Shown here: in pieces, positions 54,509 to 63,272 of the stretch
Layout of the letters: each line of letters begins with the position of its first letter
How positions within the stretch are numbered: position 1 is the stretch's first letter
Source of the DNA: Penium margaritaceum
Lineage: Eukaryota > Streptophyta > Zygnematophyceae > Desmidiales > Peniaceae
DNA length: 63,272 bases
Reading direction: 5' to 3'
Assembly (NCBI GenBank): GCA_023375785.1
Contig: SZWC01003551.1
Location: 11,537 to 74,808, forward strand
Made by a program: the position numbers and the translations under genes
The notes under the pieces: model-generated
The model's database searches: none
Told to the model about the DNA's origin: nothing
What the model saw: the letters and a program-made list of their open reading frames with translations, nothing else

Positions 54509-55002
54509 TGTTGGTTTATGGCATATTGTGACCTCTGGCCTCACTGCGTACTCCACCTTCACTGTCGCAGGTGACTAAGCATGAAGACCACCTTCAGTCG
54601 ACGGCTCCATCGTGGTGAAGGACCAGCAGTTGTAAGGACCAAGTGATGCGGAAACATTGCTTTTGGTTGTGCCATGTTCTGTTCCAGCCGGGTTCGTTCC
54701 CTGGCTTACTCTTGCGTGGCCTACTCTTCCGTGACGTGAATTGTGCTCAAAGGTCACAATGGGGTGTGTGTGGTTTTCGAACCCCAGGGAGGGGATGAAC
54801 CGAGAGCGAGATCAAGCTCGCCGATCGCTCGCTCTCGGCTCCTCTCCCGTCACCTGAGACCTCGTGTGGCCATGACTCGTCCAACTAACTCGTCACTTTG
54901 ACTTAGCGTCTTGCTTGCTCACGCTCAACGGCTTGTTCTAAGGCCATCCATGGCTACACCCAATCCCACTCTGCTCGTACTTAGACCTCTCTCCATTGTT
55001 TA
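54509..55002 (+). repeat. 5' LTR of E4
   Basis: TGTTGGTTTATGGCATATT start, matching 61841. Ends just before the PBS. An 11-bp perfect inverted repeat CCGAGAGCGAG (54800-54810/54828-54838) lies in its 3' half. A T-arm-like GGTTTTCGAACCCCA is at about 54772. Confidence 0.9.
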
Positions 55003-55003
55003 C

Positions 55004-55015
55004 TGATATCAGAGC
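55004..55015 (+). other. E4 primer-binding site
   Basis: TGATATCAGAGC, one base from the plant copia consensus TGGTATCAGAGC, complementary to the initiator tRNA-Met. Confidence 0.85.
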
Positions 55016-55637
55016 ATGTGGGAGGAGTAGCTCTAGCGTAGCAAGGAGCGTCGCATCTAGTCGTCGCCTCGAAGCCCTTGGGACCGCCGTCAGACTCTCC
55101 ACGGCCCGCTTCCGCCTTCGCCACAGCCTTCTTGCGGCTCTCCCTCTCTCTCCAGCCCTCTCCGTCAGAGGGCGCCAACTACCTACTACGGCCGATTTCT
55201 TTGGGAGAGATCTAAGCGTGCATTCCCACTCGACGGCCTGTCTCACGTCTGTCGACCGTTGCCAACTGCTTGCACGCATATGCCCTACTGTCCGCAGCAG
55301 TAGGGCTCTTTTGCACTGTAGCAGTCGTCGTCTGCTCCACCCCTGCAGCGATTGTGGCAGCCGACGGTCTTGTGGCATTCCGCGGCGGACAGCCAAGCCG
55401 CTGCTGGCCGCCACGTTGGCGGCTGACATCACGCTGGCGCACCACGTGGACTTTGCCTCTGTCCCAACCGACGCCACACACGAGGAGCGGCGGGCACCGC
55501 ACCGTGAATGCCGCCGACATCACACCAGCGTCGGATCCACCGCGTCAGACTCCTGAGCATCACCTTGGCAGACTACGGTAAGCTCTCCTCCCCTTCCCGC
55601 TCATCATGGATCTGGGGGGGTTGATGACCTTGCTGTT

Positions 55638-56201
55638 GTGGAAACTGCCGCAGCCAACTTTCACGCTGCGCTCCGCCGCGACGCCATTTACTTGGCCAAC
55701 ACCCTCATCCACATGTCATCTGCCGTCATCGACGCCGCCGCAGCAGCAGCAGCAACCTTTGCCGCTACAACTCGGGCGGCACGTACTCCTAAGGCCACGT
55801 CGGCCGGCCGTGCAACGGAGACCTACACCGAGGCCGCCATTGTGAGTTGGCCCGTTGCTACAGCTGCTGCTGACATCGGCACCCAAGTCTCAGCTGCTGC
55901 ATCCGCTTTTGCCTCCTCTCTCTCCTCTGCTGCATCTGCCTCAGTAACCACCGCCGCAACTGTTCACGCCTCAATGTCAGCAGCAGCCACATCAGCTGCA
56001 TCCTTATCCTCAGCGTCCATCTGCCTCGTGACAGAAGATGTTTTTGTCTGTGCTGTCCTTGCCACTCTAGGGGCAGCAGCTGTGACTGGTACCCTGCTAT
56101 TCTTTGTCTCAGATGTCGCAGGAGTGTCCAGCCTTGCAGCCGTTGTGGTTGCCACTGTCCCACCTCTCTTTGCCTTTCTTTGCCCTCCAGCCTCCTCTTG
56201 A
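55638..56201 (+). CDS. E4 Ala-rich leader ORF
   Basis: 187 uninterrupted codons between PBS and Gag: METAAANFHAALRRDAIYLA, NTLIHMSSAVIDAAAAAAAT and a long Ala/Ser/Thr-rich middle (AAASAFASSLSSAASASVTT), ending with a hydrophobic stretch (VFVCAVLATLGAAAVTGTLL, then VAGVSSLAAVVVATVPPLFA) that could be one or two membrane segments. E1 and E3 have homologous frames, so it is a shared element feature, not chance. Function unknown: it could be an extra leader protein, an N-terminal Gag extension, or a captured gene. The start is the first Met; the frame is open slightly upstream. Confidence 0.55.
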   Translation: METAAANFHAALRRDAIYLANTLIHMSSAVIDAAAAAAATFAATTRAARTPKATSAGRATETYTEAAIVSWPVATAAADIGTQVSAAASAFASSLSSAASASVTTAATVHASMSAAATSAASLSSASICLVTEDVFVCAVLATLGAAAVTGTLLFFVSDVAGVSSLAAVVVATVPPLFAFLCPPASS

Positions 56202-56383
56202 GGGTTTCCCGTGCATGCTCTGCATTTCCCCTCTGTCTACTCCGTCTGTTCTGTACTGGCCTGTGGTTGTGGTTGTCCTGCAGCACTACCTCTGTGTGCT
56301 TAAAGCACCGGTCAGTGTTTCCACGCCCACTGGAGCGGGGGAAACTCTGCCGAAAGCTTTTGGCAGAGTCCCCTCTTCGTCAC

Positions 56384-57580
56384 CATGCCTGGTGAAGAAG
56401 ATTCGGTCATAGCTGACCTGTAGCGTCAGCTTAACCGAGCTCTTGAGGCCCAGCGCGAAGCTGAAGACTGTCTCAAACTCGCTGAAGACAATCGTGCAGC
56501 ATTTGCTGACGAAGTCGTTGCACTTGTGCTGAAGAGTCTACCCGCCGCGTCCGTTATCTCGCCTTCTGGCTCCACTGCTGGCACCGCCGCTGGTGCACCC
56601 TCTGCCTCCTCCTCTTCTTCTCAGTCCTCTGTTGCCGTCCCTTCTGCTGCCACCGCACCCCGCCAGCATGACTTCTTCTCTCTGCCCCCAGTTCTCTCCC
56701 TAGGCCTTCTCCTCGTGGGAAATGCGCTTCAGCGCCAAGGCTCAGGGGGAACGCCTCTAGGAGTATTACTCTCCCTCTGACGCATTCTCTTCCTTTACTC
56801 CTCTCCTTGTCAAAGTTGCTCGCGCCGTCCGCGCCCTCATTCCCGTTGCACCTGAGAACCCTGTTGACCATGTCGGCACCTTCAACGCTGATCCTTTCAC
56901 TGGGCATCTAGCAGATCTTGTTGGCACATATGCCATGCTGCGTTTCCGCACTACGTTCACTGGTCAGGCCACACAGAGTGCCCTCACAGTTCAATTCAAC
57001 ACCCTTCTCATGCAGGCCGATGAGTCCGCTGACGCTTACTAGACAAGGGGGCTCAAGCTCCTCCACGAACTCGGGCTCGATGCTGCCCCTGGTCAGCTAT
57101 CTGCTGTCCTCACCATGGTCAACGGGCTCATTTCTGAGCTCTCCGACCTTCTGCGCGACATCACACCTGCTGAGCTGCAACGACTTGCTTCCCTGCCTGT
57201 CCCACCCCTGTCCCCTCCTGGCGTAGGAGCCCTTTGGTACTTCATCGCTGAGCGGCTTGCTGCTTGGTAGACCAACCTGCAGAACAAGCATCTGCATCGC
57301 TCCGCTGTTACGAGGGTTGCCGCCATCACCACCACATCTGCACCCTCCATGGCCTCGACGCCGTCTCCTCTTTCTACCTCATCTTCGAATACCACCGACT
57401 CCGCTCTTGCCTCCCAGGGACGCGGTCGCGGTAAGGGCAAGGGTAAAGGGAAGGGCAAGGAAAAGCCCTCTACCTCCTCTGCTCGTGCCCCTGGCATTGT
57501 CTTCTGCTCGAATTGTGGATCCGACAAGCACTCTGCCTAGACCTCTGTCCTGCTCCACCAGATGACCTTTGCCTTGCTTG
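56384..57580 (+). pseudogene. E4 Gag
   Basis: MPGEEDSVIADL-stop-RQLNRALEAQREAEDCLK begins a helical N-terminus (TAG after 12 codons). After frame changes: KVARAVRALIPVAPENPVDH, VGTFNADPFTGHLADLVGTY, TTFTGQATQSALTVQFNTLL, MQADESADAY-stop-TRGLKLL, LSAVLTMVNGLISELSDLLR. A Gly/Lys basic run (GRGKGKGKGKGKEK) leads to a knuckle FCSNCGSDKHSA-stop, where TGG is expected at the TAG (57538-57540), and the last Cys is reached only after a frame change. E2 and E3 show the same helices. Confidence 0.88.
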
Positions 57581-59515
57581 AGCCATGCACGCTTATTGGA
57601 CTCGCACCTCTCGCATACCTCCGCCGTCCGGCTCTGGCTCCAGCGCCTCCTCATCTGCGTCATCGCCTCTTCTGGTCGTGCCTACTCCACTGTCGTTGTT
57701 CCTTCAGCTCCGCCACCGGCTCCGTACCCGTGGGACTGGCCACCACCCTACAACGCCCCCGTCTACGTTGGGCCCCCTTCCACTGGCTACGCCGCTCCAT
57801 CGTGGATCCTGTCATCGTCAGTGGGATCGACCCCGTCCCCTGCCCCTTCGGTCACTGGTGAGAGCGAGCATCATCTGGAGCAGTTCCTTCTTCACCTCCT
57901 TCGCCTCCGCGATCAGGGAGGTGAGAGTGGCGCATCTTTGGCCAGCCCATGCTTGTCAGACTGATGCCGTCCTTCGTAGTGACTCCCCTGGTCATGTTCT
58001 TGGGTCTCCGTGCATGTCCGTACCCTTGATTGAGCATTGGCAGTCTGTCATCCTGCCCCGCTGTCTTGATGCCTGCGACCCGTCCTCCGTTGCGTTGTTC
58101 CCTGTTGGGACTGTGCGGACTTGTGGTGTTCTTCCCCCAGTGCATGCGTCGGGTGGTTTCTGGATCCTAGATTCCGGGGCCACCCATCACATGACATCTG
58201 TTCGCTCGTCGTTGTCTCGTTGGGTCCGGCCGGTTTGGTCCGTTTCGTGCGTACTGGGTCCGGTCAGCTTCTTCCTGTTCAGGGCATCGGTGTTGTGCTT
58301 TTTGTCGGCCCCGGTGGTGCACTGTTTCTGCCTGACATGCTCTATGTCCCCTCCTTGGAGCTCAGCCTGCTGTCGGTTCCGTCCTTTGACGATCAAGGGA
58401 TGGACTTCTCTGCTAGTCGTTATATTGGCACTGTTTGTCAGCGTTCCACTGGCCGCATTGTCTTGCGTGGGGTTAAAAGTGACAAGTTCTATCGCGTGCC
58501 TCTCCTGCTCGTGTCTACACATGTCATTGGCACTACACTTGCTCATGTCGCACCCTCTCTCTTGTCCGACCAGGTGTGCCTACTTCATCATCGCCTTGCT
58601 CACGTGCATACTGACGCTGTCACCAGCATGTTACGCTCGCAGCCTGCCCTAGGGCTCTCACCCTCATCCTTTCCGTCCCCTTGTCCTCCATCCTGCTTGG
58701 ACTGTGCACAAGGTAAGATGCACCGCACTCCCTTTTCTGCTGCCGACTCCCGCTCTTCTCATCCTCTTGACCGTGTGCATGCTGACGTCATGGGCCCCCT
58801 ACCCCATGACCTCCTTGGTGACGTTGGCCGCTGTGTGCTTTGCCTCACTGATGACTTTTTGCCTCACCGTTGGGTCTTCGCTCTTCGTCAGAAGAGTGAC
58901 GTCCACTCTGTCCTTGTCACCTGGCTCGCTCAGGCTAAGCGTGCGTGCCAGCGTTCCCTACGTGTCTTTCGTAGTGATCGCGGCGGTGAGTTTCTCGGTC
59001 CCACCGCCCGTTTCCTCGAGTCCAAGGGGGTGTGTCTGGAGACGTCAACTCCATACACACCCCAGCAAAATGGTGTCTCCGAGCACTGGAACCGCACCCT
59101 CCTCGATGGGGTTCGCACCCTCCTTGTCGATTCCGGTCTCTTGCCTCTCTTTGCTTTCGAGGCTGTGTGTTTCATGACTTGGTTCTCAAACGGGGTTCCT
59201 CATGGCCCGCTTCCTCGTATCGTCACGCCGTTTGAACGATGGTCTGGCGCACGTGCCGACCTTCGCCTGGCCCGCGTTTGGGACAGCATTGCCGCCGTCT
59301 GGTTGCCTGATGACCTTCGTAATGGCAAGCTTGCCCCGCGTGCTCGTCTGTGTCCCTTCTTGGGTGTCTCATCCCAGTCAAAAGCGTGGCGGTTCTGGGA
59401 CCCTGTGCGTCGTCGTGTCGTTGAGTCTCGCGACACGTTGCTTTCGAGTCTAACTTTCTTCGTGACCTCGCTCGTCTGCCTCCTGCTAACTCCCTTCTCC
59501 CGCTCTCTCAGCTGA
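57581..59515 (+). pseudogene. E4 protease and integrase
   Basis: MSVPLIEHWQSVILPRCLDA leads to GGFWILDSGATHHMTSVRSS (about 58152-58210), the intact copia protease motif, after which the frame shifts. From 58121-59515 a 464-codon frame reads TGSGQLLPVQGIGVVLFVGP, the zinc module (LLHHRLAHVHTDAV ... CLDCAQGKMHRTPF), and a complete integrase core: VHADVMGPLPHD, VFRSDRGGEFLGP and PQQNGVSEHWNRTLLDG hold the three catalytic acids. WERW-like FERWSGARADLRLARVWD and FLGVSSQSKAWRFWDP are the C-terminal part. Integrase inserts the cDNA, giving 5-bp target duplications in this superfamily. Confidence 0.93.
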
Positions 59516-60935
59516 GGAGGGCAGTCGGGCCTGGTTCCCTTGCCAGCCCTACGGTTGCACCGCAGCAACCCGCAACCTCGGTCTCTGGTCCGTCATCTGG
59601 ATCGTCCAGCACATCACCCCCGGGTTTGTCGTCAGACTCGTCCAGCACATCATCCCCTGGTACGTCGTCTGGCGCGCCCAGCACATCATCCCCTGGTCCA
59701 TCGTCTGGCGCGCCTAGCACGTCATCCCTCGGGCCGTCGTCTGGCGCGCCCAGCACGTCATCCCCTGGTCCGTCGTCTGGCCCGTCCACGACCTCAACCT
59801 CCCCTGGGTCGTCAGCCTCTCAAGGGTCTGTCTCCCCTGTCCGTTCCTCCTCCACCCCGGTCCCTGCTACATCGCTTGTCCTTGTCAGTGGCGGGCAGCT
59901 CGTTGGCCTTGCCCCACTCTCGCCGTCTGTCCGTGGCGGGCGCCTTCGTGCTCCGTCCCACCGCTCTGCCCCCTCCACGTCCTCCACCCGCTTGGCGCAG
60001 GTTCCTGTTGCCCCCACTTGCCTTGATGCTCTCGGTGTTGTCCACCCAAGCTCGACCCTAGGCTATGCACTTATCGTTACAGAGCATGCAGAGGTCCTAG
60101 CCGCTGTGTCCTCCGGTGTTGTCGCTGAGTGCCACGCCATGTCCGGCACTGCCTCTCTTGCCCCTGAACCGACCACGACTCATCAGGCTCGCATGGCTTC
60201 TGATGCCCATCACTGGGAAGCCGCCATTCAAGCGGAGCTGAAGGCGCTGGATGACCATGCCGTTTACGAGCTGGTGGACCTACCCCCAAGGCACAAAGCC
60301 ATTGACGCTTGATGGGTCTTTTGGCGCAAGTACAAGCCCGGTGGCGCTCTTGACAAGTACAAGGCACGCCTCACTGCGAAGGTTTTCTCCTAAGTGACGG
60401 CGTTGACTTTGACGAGACCTTTGCGCCAGTTGGACGTTATACCAAATTGCGCACGCTGCTGAGCCTTGTTGCTCAACATGACTAGGAACTTGAATAGATG
60501 CACGTGAACAACGTTTTCCTCCACGGTCAGCTCGAGGAAGAGATCTATATGGTCCAACCCCCTGGATTCTCTGACGGCACAAACAAGGTGTGGCGACTGC
60601 GCAAAGCTCTTTACGGCCTTCAGCAATCGCCTCACATCTGGAACCAAGAGATCGCGTTGACCCTTGAGAAGGGAGGGTACAAGCGCAGCACGGTAGACCC
60701 ATCTCTCTTTGTCACCTTGAGCCCTGCTCCCTTTGTGGCTGTCCTTGTCTATGTTGATGACCTGTTAATTGCATCCCCCAGTCAGGAGGCGGTTAGCGCG
60801 GCCAAGTCACTGTTGCAGTCCACATACAAGATGAAGGACCTCGGGCCGACTCGTCTCTTCCTTGGGATGGAGCTTGAGCGTGACCGATCTCGTCGCGTGC
60901 TTCATGTCCACCAGGCTACATATGTTACGTAGTGT
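59516..60935 (+). pseudogene. E4 linker and reverse transcriptase
   Basis: Pro/Ser-rich linker, then AHHWEAAIQAELKALDDHAV, a TGA in KAIDA-stop-WVFWRKYKPGG, KARLTAKVFS with frame loss, FAPVGRYTKLRTLLSLVAQHD. Next come TAG 60483-60485 and TAG 60495-60497 in the block D-stop-ELE-stop-MHVNNVFLHGQL (E1: DWELEQMNVNNAF). His replaces the first catalytic Asp. LYGLQQSPHIWNQEIA, LVYVDDLLIASPS (intact YVDD) and YKMKDLGPTRLFLGMELERD follow to HVHQATYVT and a stop at 60930. Confidence 0.92.
59643..59790. repeat. 36-bp tandem repeat in the E4 linker
   Basis: Four units of AGCAC(A/G)TCATCCCCTGGT-type followed by CGTCGTCTGGCGCGCCC; they code a 12-residue repeat STSSPGPSSGAP between integrase and RT. Confidence 0.93.
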
Positions 60936-61733
60936 GGGAGAGCGCTTCGCTCCCCTGCTTGAGACAGTTCCCACTGCGTCCACGCCCATGACCCCAGCAG
61001 GGCAGCGGCTATTGAAGACACTGGATGTGTCCAAGCTGGGGGAGGCGGTAGACGTGACGGACTACTTGCGCGTCATGGGGTCGCTCATGTACCTGGCGAC
61101 CACGACCAGGGCAGATGTCGCTTTTGCCGTGAACTTTCTAGCCCAGTTCTCCCAGTGTCCTCGAGCACGACACATGGAGGCCGCCTTACGCGTTGTTCGA
61201 TATGCCCTGTCCACTGCCAGAACTGGCCTCTGTTATCGATCACACCCCTCAGTGGTAGTGGACGGCTACACTGACAGCGACTGGGCCCACGATACTAATG
61301 CTCGCAGTCGTACTGGCTACATTTTTCTCGTTTAGGGGACTGCCGTGTCGTGGAAAAGCGGTAAGCAAGGGTGTATGGCACGTAGCTCCACTGAAGCAGA
61401 GTATGTTGTCTTGGGTGCAGGTACATGTAAGAGTATCTGGTTGTGTCGCCTGTTGCAGCAACTGCGCGTCCCCATTTGCTCCATCACCCTGCCCTCTGAC
61501 CAGAGCACCAAAGCCATTGCTCCGCATGATGGCATGCATCACACGTGCACAAAGAAAATCAATGTGGAGCATCATTTTGTGCGTGAGCGCATTGCCGCAA
61601 ATGATGTCCAGATCGTCTGGGTCGATGGCCGACAACAGTGTGTTGATTTCCTTACGAAGGCTCTTAGCAGCAACGTGTTCAAGGATGCAGTGCATGTCGT
61701 TGGGCTTATGTGTGCACGTGATGTTCCTTGGTG
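60936..61733 (+). pseudogene. E4 RNase H
   Basis: KTLDVSKLGEAVDVTDYLRV and MGSLMYLATTTRADVAFAVN are the RT/RNase H connection. RNase H: VVDGYTDSDWAHDTNARSRT, GYIFLV-stop-GTAVSWKSG (61333-61335), ARSSTEAEYVVLGAGTCKSI, LPSDQSTKAI, KINVEHHFVRER and QQCVDFLTKALSSNVFKDAV to the stop at 61732. The Asp, Glu and Asp active-site residues are present. Confidence 0.93.
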
Positions 61734-61831
61734 AAAGTTTTTCCTTGTGCTCTTTTGTGCAGTGCAGTGCGTGTCACGTCTCGTGACCCTTGTCCCTGTG
61801 TGCATGTCTGCGTGTGCGTCGGCTGCGGGTT

Positions 61832-61840
61832 AAAGGGGAG
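61832..61840 (+). other. Polypurine tract of E4
   Basis: AAAGGGGAG lies directly before the TGTTGGTTTATGG start of the 3' LTR. Confidence 0.85.
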
Positions 61841-62022
61841 TGTTGGTTTATGGCATATTCTGACCTCTGGCCTCGCTGCACACTCCACCTTCACTGTCGC
61901 AGGTGACTAAGCATGAAGACCACCTTTTGTCGACGACTCCATCGTGCTGAAGCACCAGCAATTGCAAGGACCAAGTGATGCCGAAACATTGCTTTTGGAT
62001 GTGCCATGTTATGTTCATGCCG
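61841..62022 (+). repeat. 3' LTR of E4, first 182 bp
   Basis: Aligns with 54509-54690. The match stops exactly after GCCG at 62022, where H starts. Confidence 0.92.
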
Positions 62023-63272
62023 TGTTATGGGAACCGCCGGTCGAGGCGGTGTTCTTATCACCCTCATTGCATCAAACACTTTATTTGAGGCCATGATTTT
62101 ATTCTACATGAAAAACTGTGCAGGTTTGGTCCAAGAACCGGGTCAATCGGTGCAAGGACGAGAAAGATACAGCCTAGCAAAGTTGGGTCTTACGCATCCG
62201 GAAAATGGACGGAAGCACCAGTTCGACCCCATCGAGGCGGTGCGACTTTCTCGCCCACTACAGCCGAAGCGCCCCTGGATGGACGCTTAGCCAATGAGGC
62301 AAGGTTCATTGGGGTCCATGGGCGCTTCGGGATGGCGGCTGGAGCTGCATTCGCAAGCAAGGGCGCTTCGGGCGGCCGTGACCCCCACTGGCGGTGCTGC
62401 CAGCAGTAGTCACGCGTGGAGCACTCAAACGGCCCTAACTTAGTCGTTTCTTCACGGATTGAGGCGTTCTTTGGTGCGTTGGAAAGCTCGCGGCACGTCC
62501 TAAATGATGCATATGTTATTTGCATGAATGTGACCCACTAGAGGGCTTCGGAGCGCCGAGGAGCTTTCGGCTGGCTAGTAGGGGCTGGTACATAAGGAAG
62601 CCTAAGGACTGTTCTAAGCATGCCAATCTCACCCAGAGACTTTGTACATTGCCTTGTACTGATTTATCAAGTCTATGGATTATTTCCTTGCCCAACTCTC
62701 CTTGTTCTCCAAGCATCGTCCTGCACACGTCCATTCGATCCTACTAGTCTTCCGCAGCGCACCTTGGCGCAAACGCCGCCGGGAGAGTCGCACGACGGGA
62801 ATCTCGGTCACTAGCAGCGGCCTTGCTGCTATGAGAGGTCTAGGAGAGGTGCGACATCTCAAGGGTTGGCCCACACACCAAGGGATCAAGGGTGGGAGGT
62901 TTATCCCAAGGGCTCGGCGTGTGACCGTCACGCTGGGCGCCCCTCGGTTGACAAGCCTGTTGGTTTGTGTGGCTTCCACCCGTCACGACCGACACTGCTA
63001 GTTTACCGATATACCCACACTCGGGGTATATGACGGAGGAGGGCGTGACGACACGACGGGCCTCCGGACTGCACCGAGACTTCTCCAGCACCTACGACAG
63101 CGCCGGCGAGATGCAGTCGATGCGTTCCGGCAGCCATGTGGGCTTGTCAGGAGGCAGGAGAGTTTTCTCGGTGGGTTCAGACCCGCGCACCCGGTTGACT
63201 GTACCGGTGCGACGAGGAGACCCGATGGCTATTGTGGGGCTTCCGATGTTCGGAAAGCCGTGTGTGATGTCT
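62023..63272 (+). mobile_element. LTR-like sequence H nested in the E4 3' LTR
   Basis: Begins TGTTATGGGAACCGCC at the exact point where the E4 LTR alignment breaks. The GTGCGTTGGAAAGCTC block (62474-62489) is shared with the A-type LTRs (30770 and 4882). GACGCTTCGG/GCGCTTCGG blocks repeat around 62270-62370. No coding domain is seen before the window ends, so it is either a long LTR or LTR plus leader. The plus orientation is assumed from the TG start and the shared block. Confidence 0.65.

Larger units (their letters stand above)
54509..62022 (+). mobile_element. Family E copia copy E4, most complete
   Basis: 5' LTR, iMet-type PBS, leader ORF, Gag, protease, integrase, RT, RNase H, PPT and the first 182 bp of the 3' LTR, all on plus. 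By eye the two LTRs differ at about 16 of 182 positions. The 3' LTR is interrupted by H. The protease motif, integrase DDE and YVDD are all intact, but stops and frameshifts break the polyprotein. Confidence 0.95.

Noticed and set aside
54996..55556. 186-codon Arg/Ser-rich ORF after the E4 PBS
   Set aside because: I find no counterpart in other family E copies and composition is GC-driven; left as leader.

Overview
This is a gene-poor, repeat-saturated stretch of a eukaryotic nuclear genome with two assembly gaps (N runs at 25916-26100 and 50659-50930). I see no intact host gene, rRNA gene, canonical tRNA gene or CRISPR array. Nearly everything recognisable is a Ty1/copia (Pseudoviridae-type) LTR retrotransposon, with one DDE DNA-transposon relic and one non-LTR retroelement relic. 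The green lineage is suggested by copia elements with an initiator-Met-type primer site (TGATATCAGAGC), a pogo-like transposase and a non-LTR RT of kinds I associate with algal genomes, and stop codons that look like decay of methylated cytosine. A charophyte such as Chara would fit, but that is a guess.

Layout. 1-243: TATATG microsatellite. 244-2901: mostly unassigned, with two hairpins. 2902-4525: pogo-like DDE transposase relic with a probable 87-nt intron. 4670-6905: copia element A (minus strand: 3' LTR, PPT, RT/RNase H), then an A-type LTR remnant on plus (6915-7540). About 8560-19496: family E copia copy E1 (plus), split inside a leader ORF by copia element B (9058-13673, LTRs, PPT, perfect 5-bp TSD CTTGT). 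19497-26450: E2 (plus). 27046-28045: E5 3' end (minus). 28351-29611: element D 3' end (minus). 29690-31205: one long purine tract split by a solo A-type LTR (30030-31008, TSD GGCAG). 31224-31467: 9-bp minisatellite. 31964-42667: E3 (plus), split by complete element C (minus, 33017-39000) and cut off by the 5' LTR of element F. 42668-47119: F (plus, 3' truncated). 47120-54508: pyrimidine tract and non-LTR element G (ORF1, RNase H, RT, restriction-like endonuclease). 54509-62022: E4, the most complete family E copy. 62023-end: an unclassified LTR-like sequence H nested in the 3' LTR of E4.

Nesting order read from junctions: B is younger than E1, C is younger than E3, F cut E3, the solo LTR is younger than the purine tract, E4 follows G and H is younger than E4. 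All coding regions are broken by stops and frameshifts, but different copies keep different pieces, so domain calls can be cross-checked between copies.

Most interesting signals: tRNA-like modules (A/B boxes, paired T-arms) inside the LTRs of at least three copia lineages; several near-perfect hairpins with exactly 4-nt loops plus a triplicated plus/minus/plus segment in B, which look like template-switch products; an Ala-rich leader ORF shared by family E copies; an RNase H-before-RT order in element G; and stop codons that match CAG-to-TAG or TGG-to-TAG/TGA changes when copies are compared.
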